A stretch of DNA of 40,366 nt from Planctomycetia bacterium (GCA_021414115.1 JAIOPD010000052.1:1-40366); one strand, 5' to 3'. Counted from the first letter of the stretch, positions 24,863-34,465 are shown. Notes: generated by a model not told the origin, from the letters alone. Numbers and translations: made by a program.

Positions 24863-27800
24863 ATGCGGTTTGTAACAGTCGCGTTGCTCGGCACATGGCT
24901 CATGATGGGCGTGGCCGAGAGTGCCGTCCCTCCGAACATCGTCATCATCCTCGCCGATGACCTCGGGTTCTCGGATCTCGGCTCTTACGGCGGCGAGATC
25001 GACACGCCCAATCTCGACCGGCTGGCGGCCGGCGGCCTGCGGTTCACGCAGGGCTACAACACGGCCCGCTGCTGGCCCTCGCGGGCGGCGCTGCTGACCG
25101 GCTACTACGCCCAGTCCGTCCGGCGCGATGCCCTGCCTGAAGGCACGGGCGGCACGGGCGGCAAGCGCCCGGCGTGGGCCCGGCTCCTGCCCCAACTGCT
25201 CGCGCCGGCGGGCTACGTGAGTTACCACTCGGGCAAGTGGCACATCGATGGTGATCCACGCGGACAGGGCTTCGCGCGCTCACTCGACATGAGCGGTGCC
25301 GGCCAGAGCAACTATTTCGACCCAGCCGGCGCGAGCGTGGATGGAGACCAGGTGGCGCCCACGGACCGCTATTACGCCACCACCGCGATCGGTGAACATG
25401 CGGTGACCTGCCTGCGCGAGCATGCCGCGAACCGGGCGGGCCGGCCCTTCTTTCACTATGTCGCCTTCACGGCCCCCCACTTTCCACTCCAGGCACCCCC
25501 GGAGTTGATCGCGAAATACCGCGAGCGCTACCGGGCCGGCTGGGACGCCGTGCGGCAGGCGCGGGTCGCGCGGTTAGCGAGCATGGGGATTGTGACCACG
25601 CCTGCGGCCGAGCCCGAACGGGCTATCGGGCCGCCCTACCAGCCGAAGCCCGACACGCTCGCACAGCTCGGGGCGGGCGAGGTCGACCGGCCGCTGCCGT
25701 GGGCCGAGCTCACACCGGATCAGCAGAAGTTCCAGGCGACGAAGATGGCGATCCACGCCGCGATGGTCGAGTCGATGGATCGCGAGGTCGGGCGGATGCT
25801 CGCCGCGCTCGAGTCGATGAGCGCCCTCGAGAACACGCTCGTCCTGTTCGCGAGCGACAACGGCGCCTCGGCCGAGATCATGATCCGTGGCGAGGGACAT
25901 GATGCGGCAGCTTCGCCCGGCTCGCGCAAGACCTTTCTCTGCCTCGGGCCAGGCTGGTCCACGTGTGCCAATGCGCCGTTTCGTCGCCACAAGACCTGGG
26001 TCCACGAAGGGGGCATCGCCACGCCGTGGATCGTGCACTGGCCGCGCGGCATCGCCGCGCGGGGAGCGCTCCGCACCCAGCCGGTGCACGTGATCGACGT
26101 CGTGCCGACGGCGCTTGAAATCGCCGGTGTGGCGTCCCCCGCGGAGCATGATGGCAAGCCTGTGCCGGCCTTTCAGGGCCGCAGTTTCGCCAATGCCCTT
26201 GCCGATCCATCGGCCCCGCCTGCACACGAAGCGCTCTGGTGGTGCCACGAGGGCAACCGCGCGGTGCGCGCTGGCGACTGGAAGCTCGTGGCGGCCAAAG
26301 GCACGCCGTGGGAGCTCTACGATCTTGCGATCGATCGCTCGGAGCTACGAGACCGTGCCGCGGCCGAGCCGGGCCGCGTCCGTGAACTCGAGGCGGCCTG
26401 GAAACGCATCGCCGACCAATCTCACTCGCTCGCCGAAAACGATGCATCCCCGCGGCCCCAGGCCCGCACGAAGCGGCCGAACATCATCTACGTGATGACC
26501 GACGACCAGGGCTACGGCGACATCGCCGTCCATGGCAATCCGGTGGTGAAGACACCGAACCTCGACCGGATGCACGGTGAAAGCGTGCGGCTCACCGAGT
26601 TTCACGCGAGCCCCACCTGCGCGCCGACCCGCGCCGCCCTGATGACGGGCCGGCACGAGTTTCGTTCGGGAGTCACCCACACGATCTTCGAGCGGGAACG
26701 GCTGGCACCCTCGGCGACCACGCTCCCGCAGATTCTGAAGACCGCCGGCTACACGACTGGCATCTTCGGCAAATGGCATCTGGGCGACGAGGATGCCTAC
26801 CAGCCTGGGAAGCGGGGTTTCGACCGTGTGTTCATCCATGGCGGCGGTGGCATCGGGCAGTCGTATCCGGGGAGCTGCGGCGACGCGCCCGGCAACACCT
26901 ACTTCGATCCAGTGATCCGCAGCGACGGGACGTTCGTCAAGACGAAGGGCTACTGCACCGACGTGTTCTTCGACACCGCGCTCGACTGGATCGACGAGCG
27001 GCGCAAGCAGGACGGCCCGTTCTTCTGTTTCCTGGCCACCAACGCCCCACACTCGCCCTACGACGCGCCGCCGGGCTCCGATGCACCGTATCTCGCGAAG
27101 CTGGAGGCCGCCGGCATCGGGAACCCGAAGCAGCGTGCCGAAATCGCGAACTTTTATGGCATGATCGAGAATATCGACACGAACATGGGCCGGCTGCTCG
27201 TGAAGCTCGACGAATGGGGTCTCGCCGAGGACACGCTCGTCGTGTTCATGACCGACAACGGCACGGCAGCCGGTCACGCCGTGTATAACGCCGGCATGCG
27301 GGCCCAGAAGGGCTCGCCGTATCGCGGCGGCACGCGGGTGCCGAGTTTCTGGCGGTGGAAGGGAAGCCTGCCGGCGGGCATGGACATGCCGTCGCTCGTG
27401 GCCCACATCGACGTCCTGCCGACGCTCTGCGCCCTCGCCGACGTCGAGATCCCGGCGGCCGTCGCGGCGAAGGTCGAGGGCCGCAGCTTCGCGCCGCTGT
27501 TGCGCGGGGCCCGGATCGGCTGGCCCGACCGGCCGTTGATCACGCACGTCGGTCGCTGGGACCGGGGCAAGGCGGCAGAGAGCGCCTATGGCAACTGCCG
27601 GATTCGTGAGGGGCAGTGGAGCCTCGTCAACGTGAAGAACCGCCCCGATGCGTGGGAGCTCTACGACATCGCGGCCGATCCCGGCGAGAAGGCCGACGTG
27701 GCGAAAGATCATCCCGACGTCGTGACCCGGCTGGCCGCCGAGTACGACCGCTGGTGGGCGAGCGTGCAGCCAGATCTCGTCAACGAGGACCTCGATGGCC

Positions 27801-28717
27801 CCTCCGAGAACCCGTTCAAGGTGGCGTTCGATCGGCAGTTTGGCCCGCCACCCACGCTGCCTGACGTGTCCTACGGCCCGCACCCGAAGCAGCGGCTCCA
27901 CTTCTGGAAGAGCCCACTGGCCACGGCCGACAAGCCCGCGCCGCTCCTGTTCTTCATCCACGGCGGTGGCTGGCAGGGGGGCGACCGTCTCTCGGGGCTC
28001 GCTGGCATGCTTCCGAAGATGCTCGAGCGCGGCGTGTCGGTGGCGAGTGTCGAATATCGCTTCATCAAGGAAGCGATGGACGAGAGGGTCGATCCGCCGG
28101 TGAAGGCGCCGCTCACCGACGCCGCGCGGGCGCTCCAGACGGTGCGCAGCAAGGCGGCCGAATGGCAGATCGACCCGCGGCGGATCGCCGCCAGCGGTGG
28201 CTCGGCGGGCGCGTGCACGAGCCTGTGGCTCGCGTTCCACGACGACCTGGCCAACCCGTCGAGCGACGACAGGATCGCCCGCGAGTCGACGCGGCTCCTC
28301 GCGGCGGCCGTGAGCGGCGCGCAGACGACGCTCGACCCGGTGCAGATGAAGGAGTGGACGCCCAACAGCCGCTACGGCGGCCATGCCTTCGGGTTCATGC
28401 CGAGCCCGGAAAAGCGCGATACGCAATTCACCGAGTTCCTCGCCGCCCGTGACCGCCTGCTCCCCGTCATCAATCGCTATTCACCCTACGCGCTGGTCAC
28501 AAAGGACGACCCGCCGGTCTATCTGCTCTACCGCACCCCGCCGGCGCTCGGGCAGGCAGAGAAGGATCCGACGCATTCCGCGAATTTCGGCGTGAAGCTC
28601 AAGGAGCGCTGCGATGCGATGGGGGTGCCATGCGAACTGGCGTATCCCGGCGCCCCGGGTATGGCGCACGCCAAGGTCGAGGACTACCTCCTCGACGTAC
28701 TGACGAAGGCTCCGTGA
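24863..28717 (+). CDS. Secreted sulfatase-sulfatase-alpha/beta hydrolase fusion
   Basis: This 1284-residue exported protein has a signal peptide (VALLGTWLMMGVAESA). Sulfatase 1 (about 24-520) has metal site LADDLGFSD, the formylglycine motif CWPSR (Cys70) and SGKWH. Sulfatase 2 (about 540-970) has VMTDDQGYGD, CAPTR (Cys586, Thr in place of the usual Ser), FGKWHLGD and MTDNGTAAG. The third domain (about 990-1284) is an alpha/beta hydrolase with oxyanion loop HGGGW (1033-1037), nucleophile GGSAG (Ser1114) and a likely catalytic His in GMAHAK. Sulfatases hydrolyse sulfate esters after Cys is oxidised to formylglycine; the hydrolase may remove acyl esters from the same glycan. Most sulfatases are 450-600 residues with one domain. 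It is first of three co-directional genes. Confidence 0.88.
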   Translation: MRFVTVALLGTWLMMGVAESAVPPNIVIILADDLGFSDLGSYGGEIDTPNLDRLAAGGLRFTQGYNTARCWPSRAALLTGYYAQSVRRDALPEGTGGTGGKRPAWARLLPQLLAPAGYVSYHSGKWHIDGDPRGQGFARSLDMSGAGQSNYFDPAGASVDGDQVAPTDRYYATTAIGEHAVTCLREHAANRAGRPFFHYVAFTAPHFPLQAPPELIAKYRERYRAGWDAVRQARVARLASMGIVTTPAAEPERAIGPPYQPKPDTLAQLGAGEVDRPLPWAELTPDQQKFQATKMAIHAAMVESMDREVGRMLAALESMSALENTLVLFASDNGASAEIMIRGEGHDAAASPGSRKTFLCLGPGWSTCANAPFRRHKTWVHEGGIATPWIVHWPRGIAARGALRTQPVHVIDVVPTALEIAGVASPAEHDGKPVPAFQGRSFANALADPSAPPAHEALWWCHEGNRAVRAGDWKLVAAKGTPWELYDLAIDRSELRDRAAAEPGRVRELEAAWKRIADQSHSLAENDASPRPQARTKRPNIIYVMTDDQGYGDIAVHGNPVVKTPNLDRMHGESVRLTEFHASPTCAPTRAALMTGRHEFRSGVTHTIFERERLAPSATTLPQILKTAGYTTGIFGKWHLGDEDAYQPGKRGFDRVFIHGGGGIGQSYPGSCGDAPGNTYFDPVIRSDGTFVKTKGYCTDVFFDTALDWIDERRKQDGPFFCFLATNAPHSPYDAPPGSDAPYLAKLEAAGIGNPKQRAEIANFYGMIENIDTNMGRLLVKLDEWGLAEDTLVVFMTDNGTAAGHAVYNAGMRAQKGSPYRGGTRVPSFWRWKGSLPAGMDMPSLVAHIDVLPTLCALADVEIPAAVAAKVEGRSFAPLLRGARIGWPDRPLITHVGRWDRGKAAESAYGNCRIREGQWSLVNVKNRPDAWELYDIAADPGEKADVAKDHPDVVTRLAAEYDRWWASVQPDLVNEDLDGPSENPFKVAFDRQFGPPPTLPDVSYGPHPKQRLHFWKSPLATADKPAPLLFFIHGGGWQGGDRLSGLAGMLPKMLERGVSVASVEYRFIKEAMDERVDPPVKAPLTDAARALQTVRSKAAEWQIDPRRIAASGGSAGACTSLWLAFHDDLANPSSDDRIARESTRLLAAAVSGAQTTLDPVQMKEWTPNSRYGGHAFGFMPSPEKRDTQFTEFLAARDRLLPVINRYSPYALVTKDDPPVYLLYRTPPALGQAEKDPTHSANFGVKLKERCDAMGVPCELAYPGAPGMAHAKVEDYLLDVLTKAP

Positions 28718-28729
28718 GCGAACGGCTCC

Positions 28730-31654
28730 ATGAACAAAGGACTTCATGTGCGAATCAGCGGACTCCTGGCCCTCGTGGGCGTGGTGCTGGCCACGCCGGC
28801 CTTCGCAACGTCGAACGAGGCGAAGCGGCCGCCGAACATCGTCTTCTTCCTGTGCGATGACCTCGGGAGCGGCGACGTCGCCGCGCTCGGCTCGAGAGAC
28901 ATCCAGACACCGAACATCGACGCGCTCTTCGCTCGCGGCACGCGGCTCTCGCGGCATTGGGCCGGATGCGCCGTGTGCGCGCCGAGCCGCTGCGTGCTCA
29001 TGACGGGCAAGCATCCGGGCCACGCGGCGGTGCGAAGCAACCGCGAGGTGAAGCCGGAGGGGCAGTTTCCCATGCCCGGCGGCACCGTCACGCTCGCCCG
29101 GCTCCTTCAGGCCGGCGGCTATGCGACCGGCGGCTTCGGCAAGTGGGGGCTCGGGGCGCCGGGCAGCGGCTCGGAGCCGCTCGACTGCGGCTTCGACGAG
29201 TTCTTCGGCTACAACTGCCAGCGACAGGCGCACTCGTACTACCCCGACCATCTCTGGGACGGCCGCACGCGGGTGCCACTCGACGGAAAGACCTATTCCG
29301 CCGACCTGATCGCCACGCGACAACTCGAGTTCATCCAGCGGCACGCCGCGCGACCGTTCTTCCTCTTCGTGCCGACGACGGTGCCGCATCTGGCGCTCCA
29401 GGTGCCGGCGGACGAGCCGTCGCTCGTCGGGTATGAGCGGCACTTCGGCGCCGAGGAGCCGTATCTGGGCGGCAAGGGGTACGTTCGCTGCACGCGGCCG
29501 CTCGCGACCTATGCGGCGATGGTCACGCGGATGGACCGCGAGGTGGGCCGGATCGTGGCACTGCTCGAGGAGTTGCATCTCGCCGATGACACGATCTTCG
29601 TGTTCTCGAGCGATAACGGCGCCGCCAGGCCGGGTGAGGGCGGCATCGACACGTCGCGGCTCAGGAGCAATGGCGCCCTGCGAGACTGGAAGGGCTCGCC
29701 CTATGAAGGCGGCCTGCGCGTGCCGGCCGTCGCGGTGTGGCCCGGAAAGATTCCTGCCGGCAACGTGATCGACGCACCGACCGGTTTCGAGGATTGGCTG
29801 CCGACGCTCCTCGACCTCGCGGGGCTTGGCGACCGGATTCCCGCCGGGCTCGACGGCGCGAGCCTCGCGGCGGCGCTCCGCGGAGACTCTCCCGCGGCGG
29901 CCGATCGCGCGCTCTACCGCGAACTCACCGAACGCCACTGGCAGGCGGCAACGGACGGCCGCTGGAAGGCGGTCCGCCGGGCGGTGGACGGTGGGGATCG
30001 GTCTCGCGCGGCCCCGACCGAACTCTACGACCTCGCTGCCGATGCGTGCGAGTCCCGCGACGTCGCACCCGAGCAGCCTGCCGTCGTCACACGCATGGAG
30101 GCGATCCTCGACCGCGAGCACGCGGCCGACGCGGCGTGGCCGCTGCCGTTCACCAATGCCCGCGTTGCGGCGAGGACAGATGAGCCAACCTGCAAGCGAG
30201 TGAAGCGGCCGAACATCCTCTTCATCATCGTCGACGACCAGTCGCCGTTCGACTTCAGGTTTTATGACCCGTCCTCGACGCTCCACGCGCCGACGATCGA
30301 GCGGCTTGCGGCCGAGGGCATGGTGTTCGATGCGGCCTACCACATGGGGTCGTTCTCCGGTGCCGTTTGTACTCCCAGCCGGCACATGGTGATGAGCGGC
30401 CGGTCGGTGTGGCATCTGCCGATCGGGCCCGGCACGCCGAAGCGGAAGAACGGAGCACCGACCTCCGGGCCGCCGCTCTGTCCGCCGGGCCTCGAGCGGT
30501 TCACCTTGGCGCCGGTGTTCAACGCCGCCGGCTACGACACGATGCGCACGTGCAAGCAGGGCAACGCCTACGAGGCCGCCGACTCGCTGTTCACCGTGCG
30601 GCGTGACGCGACGAAGCGGGGCGGCACGGCCGAGACCGGGAGCGCCTGGCACGGTGATCAGGTGATGGACTACCTCGAGGAGCGCGAGCGGACAAAGGAC
30701 GCCGATCCGTTTTGCATCTACTTCGGCTTCTCCCACCCTCACGACACGCGGGATGGCACGCCGGAGCTGCTCGCGAAGTATGGTGCCACCAACCATGCCG
30801 ACGAGGCGTCGCTGCCGCCGGCCGATCCACGGCAGCCGCCGCTGCCCCCGAATTGGCTGCCAAAGCATCCCTTCGACCACGGCCACAGGGACGTCCGCGA
30901 CGAGGTCGACGTGAGTGGCGTGTGGAAGAACCGGGACGAGCGGACGATCCGCAACGAGCGCGGCCGTGGGTATGCCTGCAGCGAGAACATCGACCGCCAG
31001 ATCGGCCGCGTGCTCGACAAGCTCGCCGCGATGGGCGAGCTCGAGACCACGTGGATCTTCTACACCTCCGACCACGGGATCGCGAACGGCTGCCACGGCC
31101 TGCACGGAAAGCAGAATCTCTACGAGCACACCTGGCGGGTGCCGTTGGTCGTGAAGGGGCCGGGCGTGAAGCCGGGGAGTCGCGTCCAGGGCAACGTGTA
31201 CCTCGGCGACTCGCTTGCCACGCTCTGCGACATCTGTGGGATCGATCCGCCGGCGACGAACGAAGGCGCGAGTTTCCTGCCGGTGCTCGAAGGGAAGCTG
31301 CCGGCGGTTCGCGACGTGCTCTACGGCGTCTACTGCGGCGGCCAGAAGCCGGGGATCCGAAGCGTGCGGCACGGAGACTGGAAACTGATCAAGTACGAGT
31401 CGAACTCCGGCGGCCTGCACACGCAGCTCTTCAACCTCGCCGACAATCCCCGCGAGTATCTCGCCGAACATCACGCCGCCGCCGTGACCTCCCGCACAGG
31501 CATCGCGCCTGCGGCACATCAACGGAACCGCGCCGACGATCCCGCGTGCGCCACCGAGCGGGCCCGCATGGAAGCCCTTCTCCTCGCCGAGATGCGGCGG
31601 CTTGACGATCCATTTCGGTTCTCCGATCAGCCTGCGCCGGAGGTGCGGCCATGA
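28730..31654 (+). CDS. Secreted double sulfatase
   Basis: This 974-residue protein has a signal peptide (LLALVGVVLATPAFA). Sulfatase 1 (about 33-480) has FLCDDLGSGD, CAPSR (Cys83), FGKWGLG and FSSDNGAARPGEGG. Sulfatase 2 (about 490-970) has FIIVDDQSPFDFR, CTPSR (Cys547) and YTSDHGIANG. In domain 1 the usual GKWH histidine is Gly (GKWGLG), a variant known in some sulfatase subfamilies. Both formylglycine motifs fit the CxPxR rule, so both domains could be active. The second domain has no signal peptide of its own, so the junction is a real fusion, not adjacent genes. It starts 12 bases after the preceding stop and ends in an ATGA overlap with the next gene. Confidence 0.88.
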   Translation: MNKGLHVRISGLLALVGVVLATPAFATSNEAKRPPNIVFFLCDDLGSGDVAALGSRDIQTPNIDALFARGTRLSRHWAGCAVCAPSRCVLMTGKHPGHAAVRSNREVKPEGQFPMPGGTVTLARLLQAGGYATGGFGKWGLGAPGSGSEPLDCGFDEFFGYNCQRQAHSYYPDHLWDGRTRVPLDGKTYSADLIATRQLEFIQRHAARPFFLFVPTTVPHLALQVPADEPSLVGYERHFGAEEPYLGGKGYVRCTRPLATYAAMVTRMDREVGRIVALLEELHLADDTIFVFSSDNGAARPGEGGIDTSRLRSNGALRDWKGSPYEGGLRVPAVAVWPGKIPAGNVIDAPTGFEDWLPTLLDLAGLGDRIPAGLDGASLAAALRGDSPAAADRALYRELTERHWQAATDGRWKAVRRAVDGGDRSRAAPTELYDLAADACESRDVAPEQPAVVTRMEAILDREHAADAAWPLPFTNARVAARTDEPTCKRVKRPNILFIIVDDQSPFDFRFYDPSSTLHAPTIERLAAEGMVFDAAYHMGSFSGAVCTPSRHMVMSGRSVWHLPIGPGTPKRKNGAPTSGPPLCPPGLERFTLAPVFNAAGYDTMRTCKQGNAYEAADSLFTVRRDATKRGGTAETGSAWHGDQVMDYLEERERTKDADPFCIYFGFSHPHDTRDGTPELLAKYGATNHADEASLPPADPRQPPLPPNWLPKHPFDHGHRDVRDEVDVSGVWKNRDERTIRNERGRGYACSENIDRQIGRVLDKLAAMGELETTWIFYTSDHGIANGCHGLHGKQNLYEHTWRVPLVVKGPGVKPGSRVQGNVYLGDSLATLCDICGIDPPATNEGASFLPVLEGKLPAVRDVLYGVYCGGQKPGIRSVRHGDWKLIKYESNSGGLHTQLFNLADNPREYLAEHHAAAVTSRTGIAPAAHQRNRADDPACATERARMEALLLAEMRRLDDPFRFSDQPAPEVRP

Positions 31655-34194
31655 CGACGTTGATTTCCCTCGCCACGCTCTTCCTCGCGGTGCTGGCGGC
31701 CGATTCCACAGCCGCTCACCCGAACGTCGTCGTGATCCTCATCGACGACCTGGGCTACGGCGACATCGGGCCCTTCGGGGCGACGAAACAGAAGACGCCG
31801 CACCTCGATCGCATGGCGGCGGAGGGAATAAAGCTCACGAGCTTCTACGCCGCCCCCGTCTGCTCGGTGTCGCGCGAGACCGGAGAGCGCGTTGTGCCAC
31901 TGCTTCGCGACGATCGCGTCGAGGAACTGCTCACCGACGCGATGCAGACGCGCATCGTCGAGCGCTGCACCGACGAGGCGATCCGATTCATTCGCGAGTC
32001 GTGCGAAAAGCCCTTCTTCCTCTATCTGCCGCACACGGCCGTGCATCTGCCGCTCAAGCCCGGCGCGCGGTTCGCCGGAGCGAGCGAAAACGGCGCCTTC
32101 GGAGACTGGGTCGAAGAGGTGGACTGGGGCGTCGGCCGGATTCTCGACACGCTGCGCGAACTCGCGCTCGACCGGAACACGCTCGTGGTGTTCACGAGCG
32201 ACAACGGGCCGTGGTCCGGTGCCGTGGGCGAGGCGACGAGCGCCGGCCCGCTTCGCGGCGGCAAGGGGAGCACGTGGGAAGGAGGCGTGCGGGTGCCCAC
32301 GATCGCGTGGTGGCCGGGCCGCATCGCGCCGGGCATGACCTGCGACGCGGTGACCGGGACGATCGACCTCCTGCCAACCATCGTGCAGCTCGCCGGCGGG
32401 ACGGTGCCGACGGAGCCCGTGATCGACGGGCACGACATCTCGGGCCTACTCCTGGGCACGGTATCCGAGTCGCCACGCGAGGCGCACTACTACTTCAACG
32501 GCACGGTGCTTCAGGCCGTGCGGCAGGGCCGCTGGAAGCTCGTGGTCGCGCCGCAGACGCTCGGCATCGGCAAGAAAGGGGGCATGCTGCCGGCCTCCCC
32601 GGACACGCCGCGGCTCTATGATCTCGAGGCCGACGTCGGAGAGACAACCGATGTGGCCGCCGCGCATCCGGACGTCGTCACGAGTCTGCGCGGGCTCGTG
32701 GAGCGGATGCGGGTCGAGCTGGCGGGGCCGGGCCCGCGTGGGAAGCGGCCGGCAGGCGAGGTGGAAAACCCGACGACGCTCTACCCATCGCTGCCGCCGG
32801 ATCAGCGGAAGCAGAAGCCGGCCTCAGGGACATCGGCCGCGAGCGGTGTCGCGGCAGCCGTGATCGCGCAGTCGGCTGCGGCGGTCGCCACCGACGCGCG
32901 GCCCAGTGTCGTCCTTTTCCTCGCCGATGATCTCGGCTACGGGGAACTCGGCTGCTACGGTAACAAGGCCGCGATCACGCCGCACCTCGACCGCTTCGCA
33001 GCAGAGGGCTTGAAGCTCACCGACTGCCATGCTGCGTGTCCAGTCTGTTCGCCGTCGCGGGCCGCGCTGATGACCGGCCGCCATCCCTATCGGAACGGTG
33101 TGTTCACCTGGATTCCCGAAGGGAGCCCGATCCATCTGCGCGCAAGCGAGGTCGCGCTTTCGAAACGGCTCCGTGACGCCGGCTACGACACCTGCCACGT
33201 CGGCAAGTGGCATCTGAACGGCCTGTTCAACTCCCCGGAGCAGCCGCAGCCGGGAGACCACGGCTACGACTGGTGGCTCGCGACGCAGAACAACGCCGCG
33301 CCGAGCCACGCCTTCCCGGAGAACTTCGTGCGGAACGGGCAAACCGTCGGCAAGGCGGACGACTATTCCGCGCCGTTCGTCGCCCAGGAAGCGGCCACGT
33401 GGCTGAAGACCAAACGGGACCCGAAGAAGCCATTTTTTCTCACGGTCTGGACACACGAGCCGCACTATCCGATCGCGTCGGCCGAGCGGTACGAGAAGCT
33501 TCACGCCGCGATCGCCGATCCGGAGGAGCGGACCTACCGGGCGAACGTGACGCAACTCGACGATGCCTTCGGCCTGCTCATGAAGACACTTGACGAGATC
33601 GGTGCGGCCGATTCGACGCTCGTGTTCTTCACGAGCGACAATGGGCCCGAGGGGGATGGCGTGAAGGGGCCCGGCCGGGGACTGACGGGCGGCCTGCGGG
33701 AGCGGAAGCGGTCGGTGTACGAAGGCGGGCATCGTGTGCCGGGGATCGTGCGCTGGCCGGGGAGGATCCAGCCGGGCACGGAGAGCGATCTCACGATCGT
33801 TGGTAGCGACGTCTTCCCGACCGTGCTTGCGGCCGCGGGCCTCGAACCTCAGGCCGACCGGACGCTCGATGGAGTTAACCTTTTGCCGGCGCTTGCCGGG
33901 GCCGCGATCGACAGGCCCGAGCCCTTGTACTGGCGCTGGGGCGGCAAAGTGGCGTACCGTGAGGGCGATTGGAAGATCGTGACGAACGAAGCGTTCGAGA
34001 AGCCCGAACTCTACAACCTCGCGACCGACCGGGCGGAGGCACACGATCTCGCGGCGGCTGAGCCCGAGCGCCTCGCCGGCATGCTGGGCCGGCTGCAGGC
34101 ACACACGGCGGAGATCGAAGCCGAGGGCCCCGACTGGTGGCGCACGCACAACTGGAACGGCCCCAAGCGCCAGAAGCAGGCTGCAGCCCGCTGA
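31651..34194 (+). CDS. Secreted double sulfatase, first domain internally deleted
   Basis: This 847-residue protein has a signal peptide (LISLATLFLAVLAADSTAA). The first domain starts normally (ILIDDLGYGDIG, then APVCSVSR with Cys71) but jumps straight to TGERVVPLLRDD, which in intact relatives lies about 100 residues further on. The LMTG segment, the GKWHLG segment and their metal and substrate residues are missing, without a frameshift. C-terminal parts (FTSDNGPWSG, VPTIAWWPGR) remain. A pseudo-signal stretch (SGVAAAVIAQSAAA) precedes the second domain (about 410-847), which is complete: FLADDLGYGELG, CSPSR (Cys466), VGKWHLNG and FTSDNGPEGDG. I expect only the second domain to be catalytic. 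It is the last gene of the sulfatase operon; ATG 31651 overlaps the previous stop. Confidence 0.85.
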   Translation: MTTLISLATLFLAVLAADSTAAHPNVVVILIDDLGYGDIGPFGATKQKTPHLDRMAAEGIKLTSFYAAPVCSVSRETGERVVPLLRDDRVEELLTDAMQTRIVERCTDEAIRFIRESCEKPFFLYLPHTAVHLPLKPGARFAGASENGAFGDWVEEVDWGVGRILDTLRELALDRNTLVVFTSDNGPWSGAVGEATSAGPLRGGKGSTWEGGVRVPTIAWWPGRIAPGMTCDAVTGTIDLLPTIVQLAGGTVPTEPVIDGHDISGLLLGTVSESPREAHYYFNGTVLQAVRQGRWKLVVAPQTLGIGKKGGMLPASPDTPRLYDLEADVGETTDVAAAHPDVVTSLRGLVERMRVELAGPGPRGKRPAGEVENPTTLYPSLPPDQRKQKPASGTSAASGVAAAVIAQSAAAVATDARPSVVLFLADDLGYGELGCYGNKAAITPHLDRFAAEGLKLTDCHAACPVCSPSRAALMTGRHPYRNGVFTWIPEGSPIHLRASEVALSKRLRDAGYDTCHVGKWHLNGLFNSPEQPQPGDHGYDWWLATQNNAAPSHAFPENFVRNGQTVGKADDYSAPFVAQEAATWLKTKRDPKKPFFLTVWTHEPHYPIASAERYEKLHAAIADPEERTYRANVTQLDDAFGLLMKTLDEIGAADSTLVFFTSDNGPEGDGVKGPGRGLTGGLRERKRSVYEGGHRVPGIVRWPGRIQPGTESDLTIVGSDVFPTVLAAAGLEPQADRTLDGVNLLPALAGAAIDRPEPLYWRWGGKVAYREGDWKIVTNEAFEKPELYNLATDRAEAHDLAAAEPERLAGMLGRLQAHTAEIEAEGPDWWRTHNWNGPKRQKQAAAR

Positions 34195-34207
34195 TCGTCA
34201 GTGCTTG

Positions 34208-34465
34208 CTAGGCCAAGCAGCGGGCCATCGCCACCGTGCGGCCCTCCGCCTGCAAGGCCCGGACGAGCGCGTGCTTGCCCTCGGGCTTCACCCCGGCGCG
34301 AAACTCGTCGATCCCGAGCCCGGTGGCGACGGTGCGGGCCGTCTCTTCGCTGTCGCCGGTGAGCATGATGAGCCGCAGCCCGAGGTCGTGGAGGCTGCGC
34401 ACCGCCTCGGGCGTCGAGGCCTTGATCGGATCCGACACCGCGATCAGCCCGGCGAACCGCCGATC
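34208..34465 (-). pseudogene. P-type metal ATPase remnant
   Basis: About 85 codons from the catalytic core of a CopA-like ATPase: FAGLIAVSDPIKASTPEAV, LIMLTGDSEETARTVA, VKPEGKHALVRALQAEGRTV. It breaks off at AMARCLA, just where [11 protein letters not shown] should follow, and has neither transmembrane nor phosphorylation motifs. It differs from the intact pump at 10047, so it is the debris of another gene. Confidence 0.8.

Noticed and set aside
26345-28426. A 693-codon minus-strand frame opposite the triple fusion
   Set aside because: Arg/Val-rich shadow without motifs or a ribosome-binding site.
28690-28735. The possibility that the double sulfatases are separate genes misread as fusions
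   Set aside because: No stop codon, ribosome-binding site or signal peptide occurs at the domain joins of the first two proteins, whereas real gene boundaries here (28717/28730 and 31651/31654) do show stops and starts.
28481-31522. A 1013-codon minus-strand frame opposite the second sulfatase protein
   Set aside because: High-GC antisense artefact; the plus strand has unambiguous sulfatase motifs.
34202-34219. Terminator after the sulfatase operon (stem TGCTTG/CAAGCA)
   Set aside because: The stem is only six bases and has no U tract.
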